Shown: positions 8,663 through 18,488, counted from the stretch's first letter. The stretch is 64,000 nt of DNA from JAUZOB01 sp963692465 (GCA_963692465.1 OY829943.1:2480001-2544000), one strand, 5' to 3'. Program-made: numbers and translations. Notes: generated from the letters alone by a model not told the origin.

Positions 8663-9763
8663 TTAAAATTTAAGAAGATCTAACATTGATAAAACCTGCC
8701 CCTCTTCGGTGAGATAACTTCTCATCAGATTGGCGGTTATACAGGAATGAACAGGATATATCTCAATCAGGTCTCCTACCTGCAAATCCTGAAAGAAATC
8801 ATGATTTAACTGAAGAATCCCATGCTCTTGAGTTAGTGATGAAACGATATCCTCTTCGATCGATGGATCAATCGGTTTTCCGGCAATAGAGCAGACAGAG
8901 CCAAAAACTTTTTTACCCTGATTGTTTACGATAAATTCTTCCGAGAGATGAATGCCGCCGCAATAAAGGACTGCTTCATTTCTTCTTGGGTGCAACGCAA
9001 CCACCGGACATACCATTTTAACTGCAATCTGATCAAAAGAGCAGGATCCTATTTGCACCTGCATAACGTCATAGAAAACAAAATTTCCCGGTCTTAGTTC
9101 ATCAACAGGAGAAAAAGAATTCATGAGACTGCAAGATGGAGTGTCACCATAAGAAATCTGAAGTTCGGGGAAGCGTGGCTGATATTCCTCTTTAAGTGCG
9201 ATCAGTTTGTCCATCACTTTTTGATGAGAAGCGAGGACTTGTTCCGACCCGCGACATTTATAAGTTGACCCGTTATGAGTTAGAAATCCCTTAAAAGAGA
9301 GAAGTTCTGATTTCTGAATTTTCCGAAGGAGCTGATCAATCGTATCCGTTTGATAAGGAGGAATGCCGGTTCGATGATAACCACAGTCAATCTTTATCCA
9401 TATTCCGACTTTGTGTTTGAGTTGATCGCTTAAAAAATCAACGGCAAGATTATTTTCAACCAGAAGATTCAATTGAATTTTTTCAGCAAGGGTGTTAATA
9501 AGGTCAATTTCGAGGATATTGACCGGAAAAGCGATCGTTATATCATCCCAGCCATTCTGTGCAAAATAGGCGGCCATTCTAACTGAAGAGACTGCACAAC
9601 TGGTAACCCCTGCTTCTTTATACCATTGGGCAATCTCGGCTGACTGATGGGTTTTGAAATGTGGACGAAAAAGAAGTCCCAGAGACTTCGATTTCTCGCT
9701 CATAAATTGGATATTCTTTTTTGCTTTTTGAGTATCAATCAGTAATGTCGGATATTGAATCAT
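8663..9763 (-). CDS. PLP-dependent D-serine dehydratase / D-threonine aldolase-like enzyme
   Basis: A 366-aa fold-type III PLP enzyme: an alanine racemase-like barrel with a C-terminal D-serine dehydratase-like domain. The PLP lysine lies in RPHFKTH (Lys37). The C-terminal PVHSCITANL supplies His339 and Cys341, the expected zinc ligands of eukaryote-type D-serine dehydratase. IKIDCGYHRTG and SYGDTPSC are further family signatures. It should eliminate or cleave a D-hydroxyamino acid (D-serine or D-threonine); which one cannot be read. Its ATG overlaps the stop of pncB by 4 bases, indicating translational coupling, although no metabolic link to NAD salvage is obvious. Confidence 0.85.
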   Translation of the reverse strand: MIQYPTLLIDTQKAKKNIQFMSEKSKSLGLLFRPHFKTHQSAEIAQWYKEAGVTSCAVSSVRMAAYFAQNGWDDITIAFPVNILEIDLINTLAEKIQLNLLVENNLAVDFLSDQLKHKVGIWIKIDCGYHRTGIPPYQTDTIDQLLRKIQKSELLSFKGFLTHNGSTYKCRGSEQVLASHQKVMDKLIALKEEYQPRFPELQISYGDTPSCSLMNSFSPVDELRPGNFVFYDVMQVQIGSCSFDQIAVKMVCPVVALHPRRNEAVLYCGGIHLSEEFIVNNQGKKVFGSVCSIAGKPIDPSIEEDIVSSLTQEHGILQLNHDFFQDLQVGDLIEIYPVHSCITANLMRSYLTEEGQVLSMLDLLKF

Positions 9764-11190
9764 AAATGGAAATTTTTATTTTGGATACCGTGTAATAAAG
9801 AATCCCGTAGTTTTTGAAGGTTTTCAGAGATTCCGACTTTATAGATATGAGGATTGGTAAATCGTTGAACTTCCTCGGACAGGAAAGCTGACCTTTCTTC
9901 GAGATGTTGATAGATGTCGAATGGATTTTTTGATGGGATAAGAACCTCTCCGTTTTCGAAAACTTTGTGTAGAATCGGTTCCCGTTTTAGGGTTCCAACG
10001 AATGTTTTCTTAAAAGGTTCGTGAGGATGATATAGAGCGGTGACCTCGTTTTCTTTTTCGTCTCCAAGCAGAATTCCGTCACGATAAAACATTCCGTCCT
10101 GATCATAGTAACGGAAAAGATTCTTAATTCCGGGAAGAGTATTCTTTTCGATATTCTCAGAAATTTTCATTCGGGGATCTCCATTGCATGAAGACAGTTT
10201 GTATACTCCATCAAGTGCAGCATCGGGTTTTCCTGTAATCATCTCAGTCCCGATACCAAATGAATCGATAGGTGCATGTTGATCGTTCAGGCTTTTAATA
10301 ACCTGTTCATTTAATTGATTAGAAACGACAATTGAGACATAAGATAGCCCTGCATCATCAAGCATTTTTCGTGCTTTCTTGCTGAGATAAGCAAGGTCTC
10401 CGCTATCCATCCGGATGCCAAGCATTCGGTGTCCTCTGGCTTCCAGTTCATGGCCGACGGTAATTGCATTAGGCAACCCGCTTTGTAAGGTATTATAGGT
10501 GTCAACAAGCAGAAGTGTTTCGTCCGGATTGATTTCTGCGTATTTACGAAAAGCAGTCAGTTCGTCGTCAAAACTTTGCACCCAAGAATGAGCCTGAGTA
10601 CCCGATACCGGGATATTATAAAGTTTCCCGGCATAAACATTGGATGTGGAGGCCGCACCACCTATTACAGCAGCTCTGCTGGCTTGGATGCCACCGATTC
10701 CCTGAGATCTTCGCAAACCGAATTCAGCAAAAGGTCTTTTCCCTGTTTGTATTCTGGTTCGGAATGCTTTCGTTGCAATGAGTGACTCGAAATTCATGAA
10801 AGAAAGCAGGAGCGTTTCGATAAGTTGGGTCTCAATAAGGTTTCCCTCAATGCGGATCATTGGTTCGACGGGAAAAGCAATTTCACCTTCAGTCATGCTA
10901 TATATGGTTCCTCTGAACCGAAAATCTTTCAGGTAATTCAGAAAAGGCTTTTGCAGTCCGGTTGATTCGAGATATTCCAGATCTTCTGTGGAATACTTAA
11001 AATCAGTCAATACTGAAAGGAAATCTTCAAGACCGGCAAAAACAAGAAACCCTCCATGATAAGGATTTGTTCGAAAGAAATAGTCGAAACAAGCTTTTTC
11101 TTTTGCTTTGCCGCATAAAAAATATCCTTGCGACATGGTTAATTCGTAGTAATCGGTATATAAACCGGCACTTTTGTCTATCAGACTCAT
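9760..11190 (-). CDS. pncB: Nicotinate phosphoribosyltransferase
   Basis: This enzyme joins nicotinate to PRPP, using ATP, to make nicotinate mononucleotide in the Preiss-Handler route of NAD salvage. At 476 aa it belongs to the longer bacterial NAPRTase group. Signatures seen are GLYTDYYELTMSQGYF at the N terminus, SGTQAHSWVQSF around the catalytic His, RMDSGDLAYLS, SNQLNEQVI and SFGIGTEMITG for phosphoribosyl binding. It heads an apparent operon with the overlapping PLP enzyme and the winged-helix gene. The window opens with another NAD-related gene (nnr), but the two are 10 kb apart. Confidence 0.94.
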   Translation of the reverse strand: MSLIDKSAGLYTDYYELTMSQGYFLCGKAKEKACFDYFFRTNPYHGGFLVFAGLEDFLSVLTDFKYSTEDLEYLESTGLQKPFLNYLKDFRFRGTIYSMTEGEIAFPVEPMIRIEGNLIETQLIETLLLSFMNFESLIATKAFRTRIQTGKRPFAEFGLRRSQGIGGIQASRAAVIGGAASTSNVYAGKLYNIPVSGTQAHSWVQSFDDELTAFRKYAEINPDETLLLVDTYNTLQSGLPNAITVGHELEARGHRMLGIRMDSGDLAYLSKKARKMLDDAGLSYVSIVVSNQLNEQVIKSLNDQHAPIDSFGIGTEMITGKPDAALDGVYKLSSCNGDPRMKISENIEKNTLPGIKNLFRYYDQDGMFYRDGILLGDEKENEVTALYHPHEPFKKTFVGTLKREPILHKVFENGEVLIPSKNPFDIYQHLEERSAFLSEEVQRFTNPHIYKVGISENLQKLRDSLLHGIQNKNFHL

Positions 11191-11373
11191 AATTTGACTT
11201 TTAAGCTTACAGGCATATGTCTGATGTCATTCGATTTTCGAAGATACAAAAAAAGTAAAGAGTATTAGAGAAGAATATTTTTTTCATTTTAAAGCTTCAG
11301 ATAAGAAGCTTTTTCCTGGGGAGTAGTCAGTATTGGAGGTGGTGAAAAAGAAGAATGGAGGTGTTCGGAAAAC

Positions 11374-11407
11374 AAAAAAAGAGGGAAGTCGAAAATGTCG
11401 GCTTCCC
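11374..11407 (-). terminator. Terminator of the rel-fur-purA direction
   Basis: On the minus strand a 10-bp stem (11383-11392 with 11398-11407, one mismatch) is followed by a T run (A run at 11374-11380 on the + strand), 18 bases after the purA stop. The rest of the gap up to 11191 is AT-rich, with no clear feature. Confidence 0.8.
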
Positions 11408-11424
11408 CTTATATTGCAATGTTT

Positions 11425-12702
11425 TTAATCATTATTAATCTCAATCGTCTGACTTCGGTTTGGACCGACAGATACAATAGAGATGGGAACTTCAGTCTGT
11501 TCCTCGATGAAGTTAATGTAATTGTTAAATTCCTCAGGAAATTCATCCTGATGAGTTACCGATGTGAGATTGGTCTTCCATGCCGGCAGTTCTACATACA
11601 CCGGTTCGACCTGATCATTCAATTCAGAAGGAAATTCAGTCGTCTCAACGCCTTTGATCTTATAGGCAACGCAGACTTTGATGGTATCGAAATCGTCAAG
11701 AACATCCGGTTTCATCATAATAAGGTCCGTAACTCCGTCAAGCATAATGGCATATTTAAGAGCTACAAGGTCGAGCCATCCACAGCGGCGTGATCTTCCG
11801 GTGGTTGCGCCGAATTCATGACCTGCCTGTCGGAGTTCTTCTCCGGTGTTATCCATCAGTTCTGTCGGGAATGGTCCCATTCCTACGCGGGTACAATAGG
11901 CTTTGAAAATTCCGAAAACCTTACCGATTTTAGTCGGAGCGACTCCCAGTCCGGTACAAGCTCCGGCACAGATGGTGCTGGAAGAAGTAACAAACGGATA
12001 CGAACCGAAATCGACATCAAGCATCGTTCCCTGAGCACCCTCAGCAATGACACTTTTACCTTCTTTTAATGCATTGTCAATCAAGTGTTCCGTATCGACA
12101 ATTTGATATTGTTTCAGAACTTCAATGGCTTCAAACCATTCTTTTTCCCATAGAGCGAGTTTTTCGGCATAGTCGAATTCATAAAGTTTTTCCAGAATCA
12201 GTTTATGTTGAGCAACCCGTTCATTATATTTTTCCTTGAAATTGTCGAAAATATCACCAACACGCAAACCATCACGTCCTATTTTATCCCGATAAGTAGG
12301 ACCTATTCCGCGCAAGGTAGATCCGATTTTAGTTGCTCCTTTTGCAGCTTCTGAGGCAGCATCCAACAGTCGGTGAGTGGGAAGAATCAGATGGGCTTTC
12401 TTTGAGATGAAAAGAGAATCATGAACGTCGACTCCCAGTTTCTTGATTGCGGCTATTTCTTCGTTGAAAACGACCGGGTCAAGAACGACTCCGTTTCCAA
12501 TAACGTTGATCTTGTTTTTGTGGAAGATACCAGACGGGATGGAATGGAGAACATGTTTGATGTTGTTAAATTCTAGGGTATGCCCGGCATTAGGACCCCC
12601 TTGAAATCTTGTAATAACATCGTACCTGGGGGTTAGTACATCGACAATTTTTCCTTTTCCTTCGTCTCCCCATTGAAGGCCTAATAAAACATCTACTTTC
12701 AT
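11425..12702 (-). CDS. purA: Adenylosuccinate synthetase
   Basis: This enzyme uses GTP to add aspartate to IMP, the first committed step to AMP. The 425-aa protein opens with the GTP-binding loop QWGDEGKGK and carries the other conserved blocks: GGPNAGHT, LRGIGPTYRDK, EGAQGTMLD, GPFPTEL, GATTGRSRRCGW and VGPNRSQTI. It is a full-length, canonical member. It follows the Fur-family and RelA/SpoT genes on the same strand after a 196-base gap, so it could be an internal transcription unit. A terminator lies directly downstream. Confidence 0.97.
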   Translation of the reverse strand: MKVDVLLGLQWGDEGKGKIVDVLTPRYDVITRFQGGPNAGHTLEFNNIKHVLHSIPSGIFHKNKINVIGNGVVLDPVVFNEEIAAIKKLGVDVHDSLFISKKAHLILPTHRLLDAASEAAKGATKIGSTLRGIGPTYRDKIGRDGLRVGDIFDNFKEKYNERVAQHKLILEKLYEFDYAEKLALWEKEWFEAIEVLKQYQIVDTEHLIDNALKEGKSVIAEGAQGTMLDVDFGSYPFVTSSSTICAGACTGLGVAPTKIGKVFGIFKAYCTRVGMGPFPTELMDNTGEELRQAGHEFGATTGRSRRCGWLDLVALKYAIMLDGVTDLIMMKPDVLDDFDTIKVCVAYKIKGVETTEFPSELNDQVEPVYVELPAWKTNLTSVTHQDEFPEEFNNYINFIEEQTEVPISIVSVGPNRSQTIEINND

Positions 12703-12898
12703 GATATTTTCTGTTGTTTGTCCAGCATTAACGCTGAGCTTTCAGGTTTATTCACAGATCATTATTAAGCCAAAGAACACCTCTTCAGGTGAATTATTTG
12801 GCGGCTAAAATTACGATTTTTAACTAAGGAGGCAAAGAAAATCGGTCTTTTGTTAAAGAGATTGTTGTGTCTGATGGGTTGGTGGGTGTGAATCTGAT

Positions 12899-13339
12899 CT
12901 ATGATTTTTTTGAATTTCCGTAAATATACAGAGCATAATGGGAGAGGTCGAAGTTGTTCTTGTCGCAAACATCTTTGATTATTTTTTGCATTCTTGGATC
13001 AAAAAATTCAATAACGGTTCCTGTTTCGGTGTCAATCAGATGATCGTGTGAATCCGAATCAAATGTCTTTTCAAATTGAGCGATGTTCTTCCCAAATTGA
13101 TGTTTTACAACCAATTTGCATTCCTGTAACAGGTCAATGGTGTTGTAAAGCGTTGCGCGACTCACCCGATAATTTTTGTTCTTCATGGAGATGTAGAGCG
13201 ATTCAATATCGAAATGCCCGTTGTGAGAATATATTTCGTCCAAAATGGCAAATCTTTCAGGTGTCTTCCGGTGACCTTTCTGTCCCAGATACTCGGTGAA
13301 GATTTTTTTTACAGCTTCTTTGGTCTTTTGGCTATTCAT
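12899..13339 (-). CDS. Fur family transcriptional regulator
   Basis: A 146-aa protein with the Fur N-terminal winged helix (RKTPERFAILDEIYSHNGHFDIESLY, then RATLYNTIDLL) and a C-terminal dimerisation/metal domain containing DSHDHLIDTETGTVIEF. It has no CxxC pairs in the C-terminal part, so the structural Cys4 zinc site of classical Fur and PerR is absent. Regulatory metal binding by the His/Asp/Glu cluster is still plausible. Whether it senses iron, zinc, manganese or peroxide cannot be told. It lies between rel and purA on the same strand, 71 bases after rel. Confidence 0.92.
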   Translation of the reverse strand: MNSQKTKEAVKKIFTEYLGQKGHRKTPERFAILDEIYSHNGHFDIESLYISMKNKNYRVSRATLYNTIDLLQECKLVVKHQFGKNIAQFEKTFDSDSHDHLIDTETGTVIEFFDPRMQKIIKDVCDKNNFDLSHYALYIYGNSKKS

Positions 13340-13410
13340 ATTTAAACTAAATTCAAATAGTAGGTAAAAGTATGATTTTTTTGAAAAGAATGAATTGAAA
13401 AATCAGATTT

Positions 13411-15639
13411 TCATTCCTGAATTTCTTCCATCCGGTCCACATAATCCACCCCTTTTATTTTCATGAGTTTAAAGATCAGATTGGTCAGGTCGAGGGTATT
13501 ATGAATATATAGAAAAAGTTCTCCTTCAAAGATTCCGTCATGAGTTTCGAACTTGACACTTCGCATATTGATGTTGTGTTCTTTCGAAATAATAGCCGTA
13601 ATTTCGCTTACCACGCCAACACGGTCGAAACCTCTTAACTGCAAATGAGTTAAATACGATACGGTTTTAAAGGGAGTCCATTTGGCCGCGATGATTTTGT
13701 CGCCGTGACTGGCCATTAGTTTAATCGCTTCGGGACATTTGGTTTTATGAATCACAAGACTGTCGTCTGAAGCGAGATAGCCGATAACATCGTCACCCGG
13801 AATAGGACTACAGCATTTTGCCAGCGTATATTCTTTATGGTCCGGATCTTCTTCGAGCAGATATGGTTGTTTCCGATCCAAAGAGGAGAATTTTCCCGCG
13901 TTTTCATCATTCTGATCTTCTTTATTCTTTGACCGGTTAAACGTAAGTTTCCAATATTTAACCAGTAGGTTATCTGATTTCTTATGAAAAATAGAGTCGA
14001 AGTCTTCCAATGAAAGAAGTGATAGCCCGAGCTGAGAATAAAGTTGTTCCTTATTGGCTAATTGGTAATATTCAATAACTTTTTTGAGGGTTTGAGAAGA
14101 GAGGGTGATATTATATTTACGGAAAGTCTGTTCCAGTACTTTTTTCCCGATTTCGATATGTTGTTTCTGATCTTGTTTGAAAGCGTCTCTGATTTTAGTC
14201 TTGGCTTTGGCGGTGATTACCGTATTGAGCCATGAAGGCATGGGTTTTTGTTTTTCAGAGGATAGAATTTCAATTTGATCACCACTGGTCAATACCTGAC
14301 TGGGAGGAACCAGTTTGTGATTAATTTTTGCACCGATGCACTTATTCCCAAGGTCGGTGTGAATCTCGTAAGCGAAATCAAGAACGGTAGAGTTTTTCGG
14401 CATTGTTTTCATGTGCCCCTTGGGGGTGAAAACAACGATTTCGGAAGAAAAAAGATTTAGTTTAAATTCATCCAAAAACTCCAGAGCATCCGATTCAGGA
14501 TTCTGAAGCATTTCGCGGATACGATTAAGCCATCGGTCGAGTTCTGATTCCCGACTATCGCCTTCGCCCTTATATTTGTAATGAGCAGCGAATCCCCGTT
14601 CTGCAATTTCATCCATTCGGGCTGTTCTTATTTGCACTTCGACCCATTTACCCTGAGGACCCATTACTGTAACATGGAGAGCTTCGTATCCATTAGCCTT
14701 CGGAATGGTAATCCAGTCCCGAATTCTATCTGGTTTGGGCTTGTATAGGTCTGTGACCAGGGCTAGCACTTCGAAACATTGTCGCTTTTCTGATGTTTCA
14801 TCTTTGGCTGAGAAGACAATCCGAACAGCGAGCAGATCGTAGATTTCATCAAATGAAACCCCTTTCTTTTGCATTTTGTTCCAGATCGAAAAAATTGATT
14901 TAGGTCTGGCAGAGATGGCAAACTTAATTCCCTCTTCTTTTAATTTTATTTCGATGGGTTTGATAAACTGGTCTACCAGATAACGGTAGTGTTCCTCTTT
15001 ATCACGCAACTGAAAGCTAATTTTTTCGAATGCGTCGGGATGTTCATATTTGAGACTAAGGTCTTCCAGTTCGGTTTTTATGGCATAGAGTCCCAATCGA
15101 TGAGCTAGCGGAGCGTAAATATAAAGCGTCTCCCCTGCTATTTTTAGTTTTTTATTGGGGGGCATGGAGTCGAGCGTTCGCATGTTATGCAATCGATCGG
15201 CTAGTTTGATCAATATAACTCTTACGTCATCAGAGAGAGTCAATAACATCTTTTTGAAGTTCTCTGCCTGACTGGAATCGAAATCACCTGCTAATTTTGT
15301 TAATCCGTCAACAATCAATGCAATTTTATCTCCGAACAAGTCTCTGATATCCTCAAGCGTATAGTCGGTATCCTCAACCACATCGTGCAGAATTGCACTG
15401 ATAACCGATTTGGTTCCAAGTCCGATTTCGGAGACTACGATCTGAGCAACAGAAAGAGGATGAATAATGTATGGCTCTCCAGACCGGCGTTTTACGCCAG
15501 CATGAGCTTTATTTGCGAACTCAAAAGCCTTTTCGATTGAGGCAATGTCCTCTTCTTTTATGTTTTTTCGGCAAACCTTGATGAGATCATTAAAATGATC
15601 CTCAATCAAACGTTTGTCTGCGTCACTTTGTAATGCCAT
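13411..15639 (-). CDS. rel: Bifunctional (p)ppGpp synthetase/hydrolase, RelA/SpoT family
   Basis: This enzyme makes and degrades the stringent-response alarmone (p)ppGpp. Domains in order are: an HD hydrolase (HPLSVAQI, HD at residues 85-86 in LHDVVEDTDYT, ADRLHNMRTL), the synthetase (RPKSIFSIWNKM, LLAVRIVF, NGYEALHVTVMG, EVQIRTARMDEIAERG), a TGS domain (VFTPKGHMKTMPKNSTVLDFAY), a Cys-containing segment (CCSPIPGDDVIGY) and a C-terminal ACT domain (RVGVVSEITAIIS). The HD motif is intact, so hydrolysis should be active. At 742 aa it is full length. It leads the rel-fur-purA gene run. Confidence 0.96.
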   Translation of the reverse strand: MALQSDADKRLIEDHFNDLIKVCRKNIKEEDIASIEKAFEFANKAHAGVKRRSGEPYIIHPLSVAQIVVSEIGLGTKSVISAILHDVVEDTDYTLEDIRDLFGDKIALIVDGLTKLAGDFDSSQAENFKKMLLTLSDDVRVILIKLADRLHNMRTLDSMPPNKKLKIAGETLYIYAPLAHRLGLYAIKTELEDLSLKYEHPDAFEKISFQLRDKEEHYRYLVDQFIKPIEIKLKEEGIKFAISARPKSIFSIWNKMQKKGVSFDEIYDLLAVRIVFSAKDETSEKRQCFEVLALVTDLYKPKPDRIRDWITIPKANGYEALHVTVMGPQGKWVEVQIRTARMDEIAERGFAAHYKYKGEGDSRESELDRWLNRIREMLQNPESDALEFLDEFKLNLFSSEIVVFTPKGHMKTMPKNSTVLDFAYEIHTDLGNKCIGAKINHKLVPPSQVLTSGDQIEILSSEKQKPMPSWLNTVITAKAKTKIRDAFKQDQKQHIEIGKKVLEQTFRKYNITLSSQTLKKVIEYYQLANKEQLYSQLGLSLLSLEDFDSIFHKKSDNLLVKYWKLTFNRSKNKEDQNDENAGKFSSLDRKQPYLLEEDPDHKEYTLAKCCSPIPGDDVIGYLASDDSLVIHKTKCPEAIKLMASHGDKIIAAKWTPFKTVSYLTHLQLRGFDRVGVVSEITAIISKEHNINMRSVKFETHDGIFEGELFLYIHNTLDLTNLIFKLMKIKGVDYVDRMEEIQE

Positions 15640-15744
15640 TATTCCCCTTGCTTCTCCGTTAATAACCCGTATGTGAATATAAGTATTCTTTGTGTCGTTT
15701 TGTTTTATTCTGTGCTCTGATTTTAAGGGAGCAGTATTTTGATT

Positions 15745-16890
15745 TTAGCTTTTTATTTGATCTGCAATCGAAAAAAAGGCCTTTGTTAGGTTCTCCCATG
15801 AAAATCTTTTCTTTTCTTTCCTCACATTTTCTTCAAAGAACGAGAGTCGGTCATTCGAAAAAAAGTCTTTAATCGCATTGGTGATTGCTTCAGAATTGGG
15901 ATCTACTACATATCCGGCTTTCCCGTCAGGTACGATCTCCGGGAGACCACCAACACGGGTCACCAACATTGGAGTATCGAAAAGATATCCAATCTGGGTT
16001 ACTCCACTTTGTGTTGCCGATCGATAGGGCAGAACCAGCATATCTGCTGCGCCAAAGAAAAGGGAGACTTGCTCTTCCGGAATATAGTCATCATATAAGA
16101 TAACCCGGTCAAACAGGTTTAACTGATTAATCAGATTGAGGTATCTGGGTTCGTCTCCGTAAAATTCACCGGCGATCAGTAACTTTACCGGAAACTGATC
16201 AAAGGGAACCTTTGCCAGTGCTTCTAATAGTAAATCCAACCCCTTATAATTTCGGATAAAACCAAAGAAAAGCAGATACCGAAAAGACGGATCTAGTTCC
16301 AGGTGTTTAAGAGCTTCTTCCCGAGAGGTTATTTTCCCATAATTGTCATATAGAGGGTGAGGACAACAAATTCGTGGCTTCTTCTGATCGAAGATTGCGA
16401 TATCGTCCAGAACACTTTGAGACATGGTCAGAAAGCCATCGGCACTGCCAACGAGATATTTTGCAAATAATTTATCTCCCGGTCTTTTTTCGTGAGGAAG
16501 CATATTGTCAACCAGCGCAATGATTTTTGTTCCTTTATGTCTTCGGGCAATTCGGCAGATAGTGCCGATTGCCGGACTCATGACCGAGAGCCAGTAACGA
16601 ATGATGATGATGTCAGGAGCCGATTTGCGCAGACGAAAACCAGTTCGGATCCAATTCCACGGTTCGATCGAACTGATTCGACGGTATATGGTTAATCCCT
16701 TAGGTGCAGGGTCTGTTGTATATTGCGATTTCCCCGGAAAGAGGAATGTCGGATACTGCAATCTAAAATTCCATAGTTCTACGGTATTTCCCTGAAGCAT
16801 CAGTTCCCGAGCCAGTCGCTCGTCGAAAGCAGCAAGTCCGCCCCGGTAAGGATGGGCCGGGCCAATAATTACTATTTTTTTTGAAGACAT
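15745..16890 (-). CDS. Glycosyltransferase family 1/4-type protein
   Basis: A 381-aa GT-B fold glycosyltransferase. The N-terminal domain starts IVIIGPAHPYRGGLAAF, a glycine-rich acceptor-side loop. The C-terminal nucleotide-sugar domain has FFGFIRNYKGLDLLLEA, LLIAGEFYGDEP, VLPYRSATQSGVTQIGYLF and VTRVGGLPEIVPDGKAGYVV, which together form the usual EX7E-like donor site region. It probably builds a surface or secreted polysaccharide, but the sugar is unknown. The start codon is 8 bases past the miaA stop on the same strand, so the two are probably co-transcribed despite unrelated functions. Confidence 0.9.
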   Translation of the reverse strand: MSSKKIVIIGPAHPYRGGLAAFDERLARELMLQGNTVELWNFRLQYPTFLFPGKSQYTTDPAPKGLTIYRRISSIEPWNWIRTGFRLRKSAPDIIIIRYWLSVMSPAIGTICRIARRHKGTKIIALVDNMLPHEKRPGDKLFAKYLVGSADGFLTMSQSVLDDIAIFDQKKPRICCPHPLYDNYGKITSREEALKHLELDPSFRYLLFFGFIRNYKGLDLLLEALAKVPFDQFPVKLLIAGEFYGDEPRYLNLINQLNLFDRVILYDDYIPEEQVSLFFGAADMLVLPYRSATQSGVTQIGYLFDTPMLVTRVGGLPEIVPDGKAGYVVDPNSEAITNAIKDFFSNDRLSFFEENVRKEKKRFSWENLTKAFFSIADQIKS

Positions 16891-16898
16891 TTATTTAC

Positions 16899-17801
16899 TT
16901 ACAAAATGTTTTGGTCAATAAAATCGGTAATTCTCTCAGATTCATTGGGATGGAACCAATGAACCGTTGGGTCTTTCCGAAACCATGTTAATTGCTTTCG
17001 GGCATATTTTCGAGTATTTCGCTGAATAAGATCAATGGCTTCACTCATTGTTAAAAGACCCTCAAGATAAGCAAACATCTCTTTGTATCCAACTGTGTTT
17101 AATGCATTTTGCTCTTTGAAGGGCAGAACGGCACAAGCCTCGTCAGCCAGTCCGTCACGGACCATTTGTTCTACCCGGCAGTTGATACGATCGTATAATT
17201 CTTGTCGATCGCGGTTCAGTCCGATTTTCAGAATAGAGAAGTTTCTTTTCTTATGGGTTTGGGTTCGAAGTTCCGAGAACGGCTTCCCGGTCATATAACA
17301 AATTTCGAGTGCATGAAGTACCCGTTTGGGATTCTTCAGATCGACCTCTCTATAATAGGTCGGGTCAAGATTATTGAGTTCAGCGCATAGCGATTCGAGT
17401 CCTTCATCGTCAAGGCGTTTTAGCAGTTGCTTCCTTATCTCGGGCGAAACGGTTGGCAGGTCGTCAATTCCTTTGCATACGGCATCAATATACAGCATCG
17501 AACCGCCGGCCATAACCACCTGATTATGGTTCTCGAATAAATGTTCAATCACGTCAATTGCTTCGAACTCAAACATGCTGGCATTGAAGTATTCGCCGAT
17601 ATCTTTGGTTTGGATAAAGTGGTGCTTTACTCTTTGGCGGGACTGATCATCCGGAACGGCAGTGCCGATTTTGAGCTGACGATAAATCTGTCGCGAGTCG
17701 CACGAAACGATCTCTGTGCAATAACGTTCAGCAATGGAGATACTAAGATCTGTTTTCCCAATGCCGGTAGGTCCGAGAATGACAATCAGTGTTTTTTTCA
17801 T
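16899..17801 (-). CDS. miaA: tRNA dimethylallyltransferase
   Basis: This enzyme transfers a dimethylallyl group to N6 of A37 in tRNAs that read codons starting with U. The 300-aa protein has the P-loop GPTGIGKTD (residues 10-18), SCDSRQIYRQLKIGTA, the MAGGSMLYIDAV segment, the NPKRVLHALEI block and the C-terminal tRNA-binding QRNTRKYARKQLTWFR. These are all family-specific. The length is normal. It is the first gene of a pair with the glycosyltransferase downstream. Confidence 0.96.
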   Translation of the reverse strand: MKKTLIVILGPTGIGKTDLSISIAERYCTEIVSCDSRQIYRQLKIGTAVPDDQSRQRVKHHFIQTKDIGEYFNASMFEFEAIDVIEHLFENHNQVVMAGGSMLYIDAVCKGIDDLPTVSPEIRKQLLKRLDDEGLESLCAELNNLDPTYYREVDLKNPKRVLHALEICYMTGKPFSELRTQTHKKRNFSILKIGLNRDRQELYDRINCRVEQMVRDGLADEACAVLPFKEQNALNTVGYKEMFAYLEGLLTMSEAIDLIQRNTRKYARKQLTWFRKDPTVHWFHPNESERITDFIDQNIL

Positions 17802-17940
17802 AAAATATAAAGGACTGTAAAAATATAACCGGAAAGAGGAATCTCAAAATCCAGTCGGGATGGAATCTGAATTTTTACTGAAAGAAAGAATATTTAGTGG
17901 AATTGAAGAAGCGAAATGAATTAGAAACCTGAACTAGAGA

Positions 17941-17971
17941 AAGAAAGAGGAGCTTAACGCTCCTCTTTCTT
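17941..17971 (-). terminator. Terminator of the pRiA4b-like gene, overlapping its stop codon
   Basis: A 13-bp perfect stem (17941-17953 with 17959-17971, 5-nt loop) shares its last bases with the stop codon. The minus-strand flank is pyrimidine-rich. It separates this gene from miaA. Confidence 0.8.
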
Positions 17972-18488
17972 ATTCGTCAATGTCACCATAGATAAGGGAG
18001 TAGTCCTCCAAATCTCCAAAATCGACTATGTTTAACTCCTGTTTACCTTCATCTTGTCCATTGTTGCTGAGTACTACCTCTTCATCAATAATTTGTTGAG
18101 GTGCGTCTTCTTTTGATAATGTACATTCAGGTTCCATAAGGTTTTTGTTATTTATTATTTGGATTAGTTTAATGATAAAAGAGCGATCCATGAAAAAATC
18201 ATATTCATAGTTGAATGTCTGTCCTTCCGTTGTAATGAGATCTTTAATAATTGTTTGGTTCATGACCAGTGCAGCTCCCTGGTCGATTCCCATGTTAAGG
18301 AGGGTAATTTCGATTCTTTTTTTCCGTTTTTGACCGGAAATAAAAAATGAGGCAAGCTGATCTGAATCGAAACCGGTACATTTTTGAATAGCCACATGAA
18401 GAGATTCGAAGGTGTTTTCGGCATCAATAGCTATTTTACGAATGAAATTTTTGTTTTCGTTAGAAAGTATTTTGAATTTGTAAATCAT
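17970..18488 (-). CDS. Plasmid pRiA4b ORF-3-like protein (IS1096 passenger TnpR-like family)
   Basis: A 172-aa acidic protein with the pRiA4b ORF-3 fold signature: YKFKILSNENKNFIRKIAID, ESLHVAIQKCTGFD and, later, FNYEYDFFMDRSFIIKLI. The tail (NIVDFGDLEDYSLIYGD) is strongly acidic. Despite the database name there is no sign of a transposon here. Short forms like this are common in Bacteroidota chromosomes and their function is unknown. The gene stands alone between terminators. Confidence 0.78.
   Translation of the reverse strand: MIYKFKILSNENKNFIRKIAIDAENTFESLHVAIQKCTGFDSDQLASFFISGQKRKKRIEITLLNMGIDQGAALVMNQTIIKDLITTEGQTFNYEYDFFMDRSFIIKLIQIINNKNLMEPECTLSKEDAPQQIIDEEVVLSNNGQDEGKQELNIVDFGDLEDYSLIYGDIDE

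Noticed and set aside
17970..18488. Insertion-sequence remnant suggested by the IS1096-passenger family name
   Set aside because: No transposase, terminal inverted repeats or target duplication around it; the family is mostly chromosomal in this phylum.
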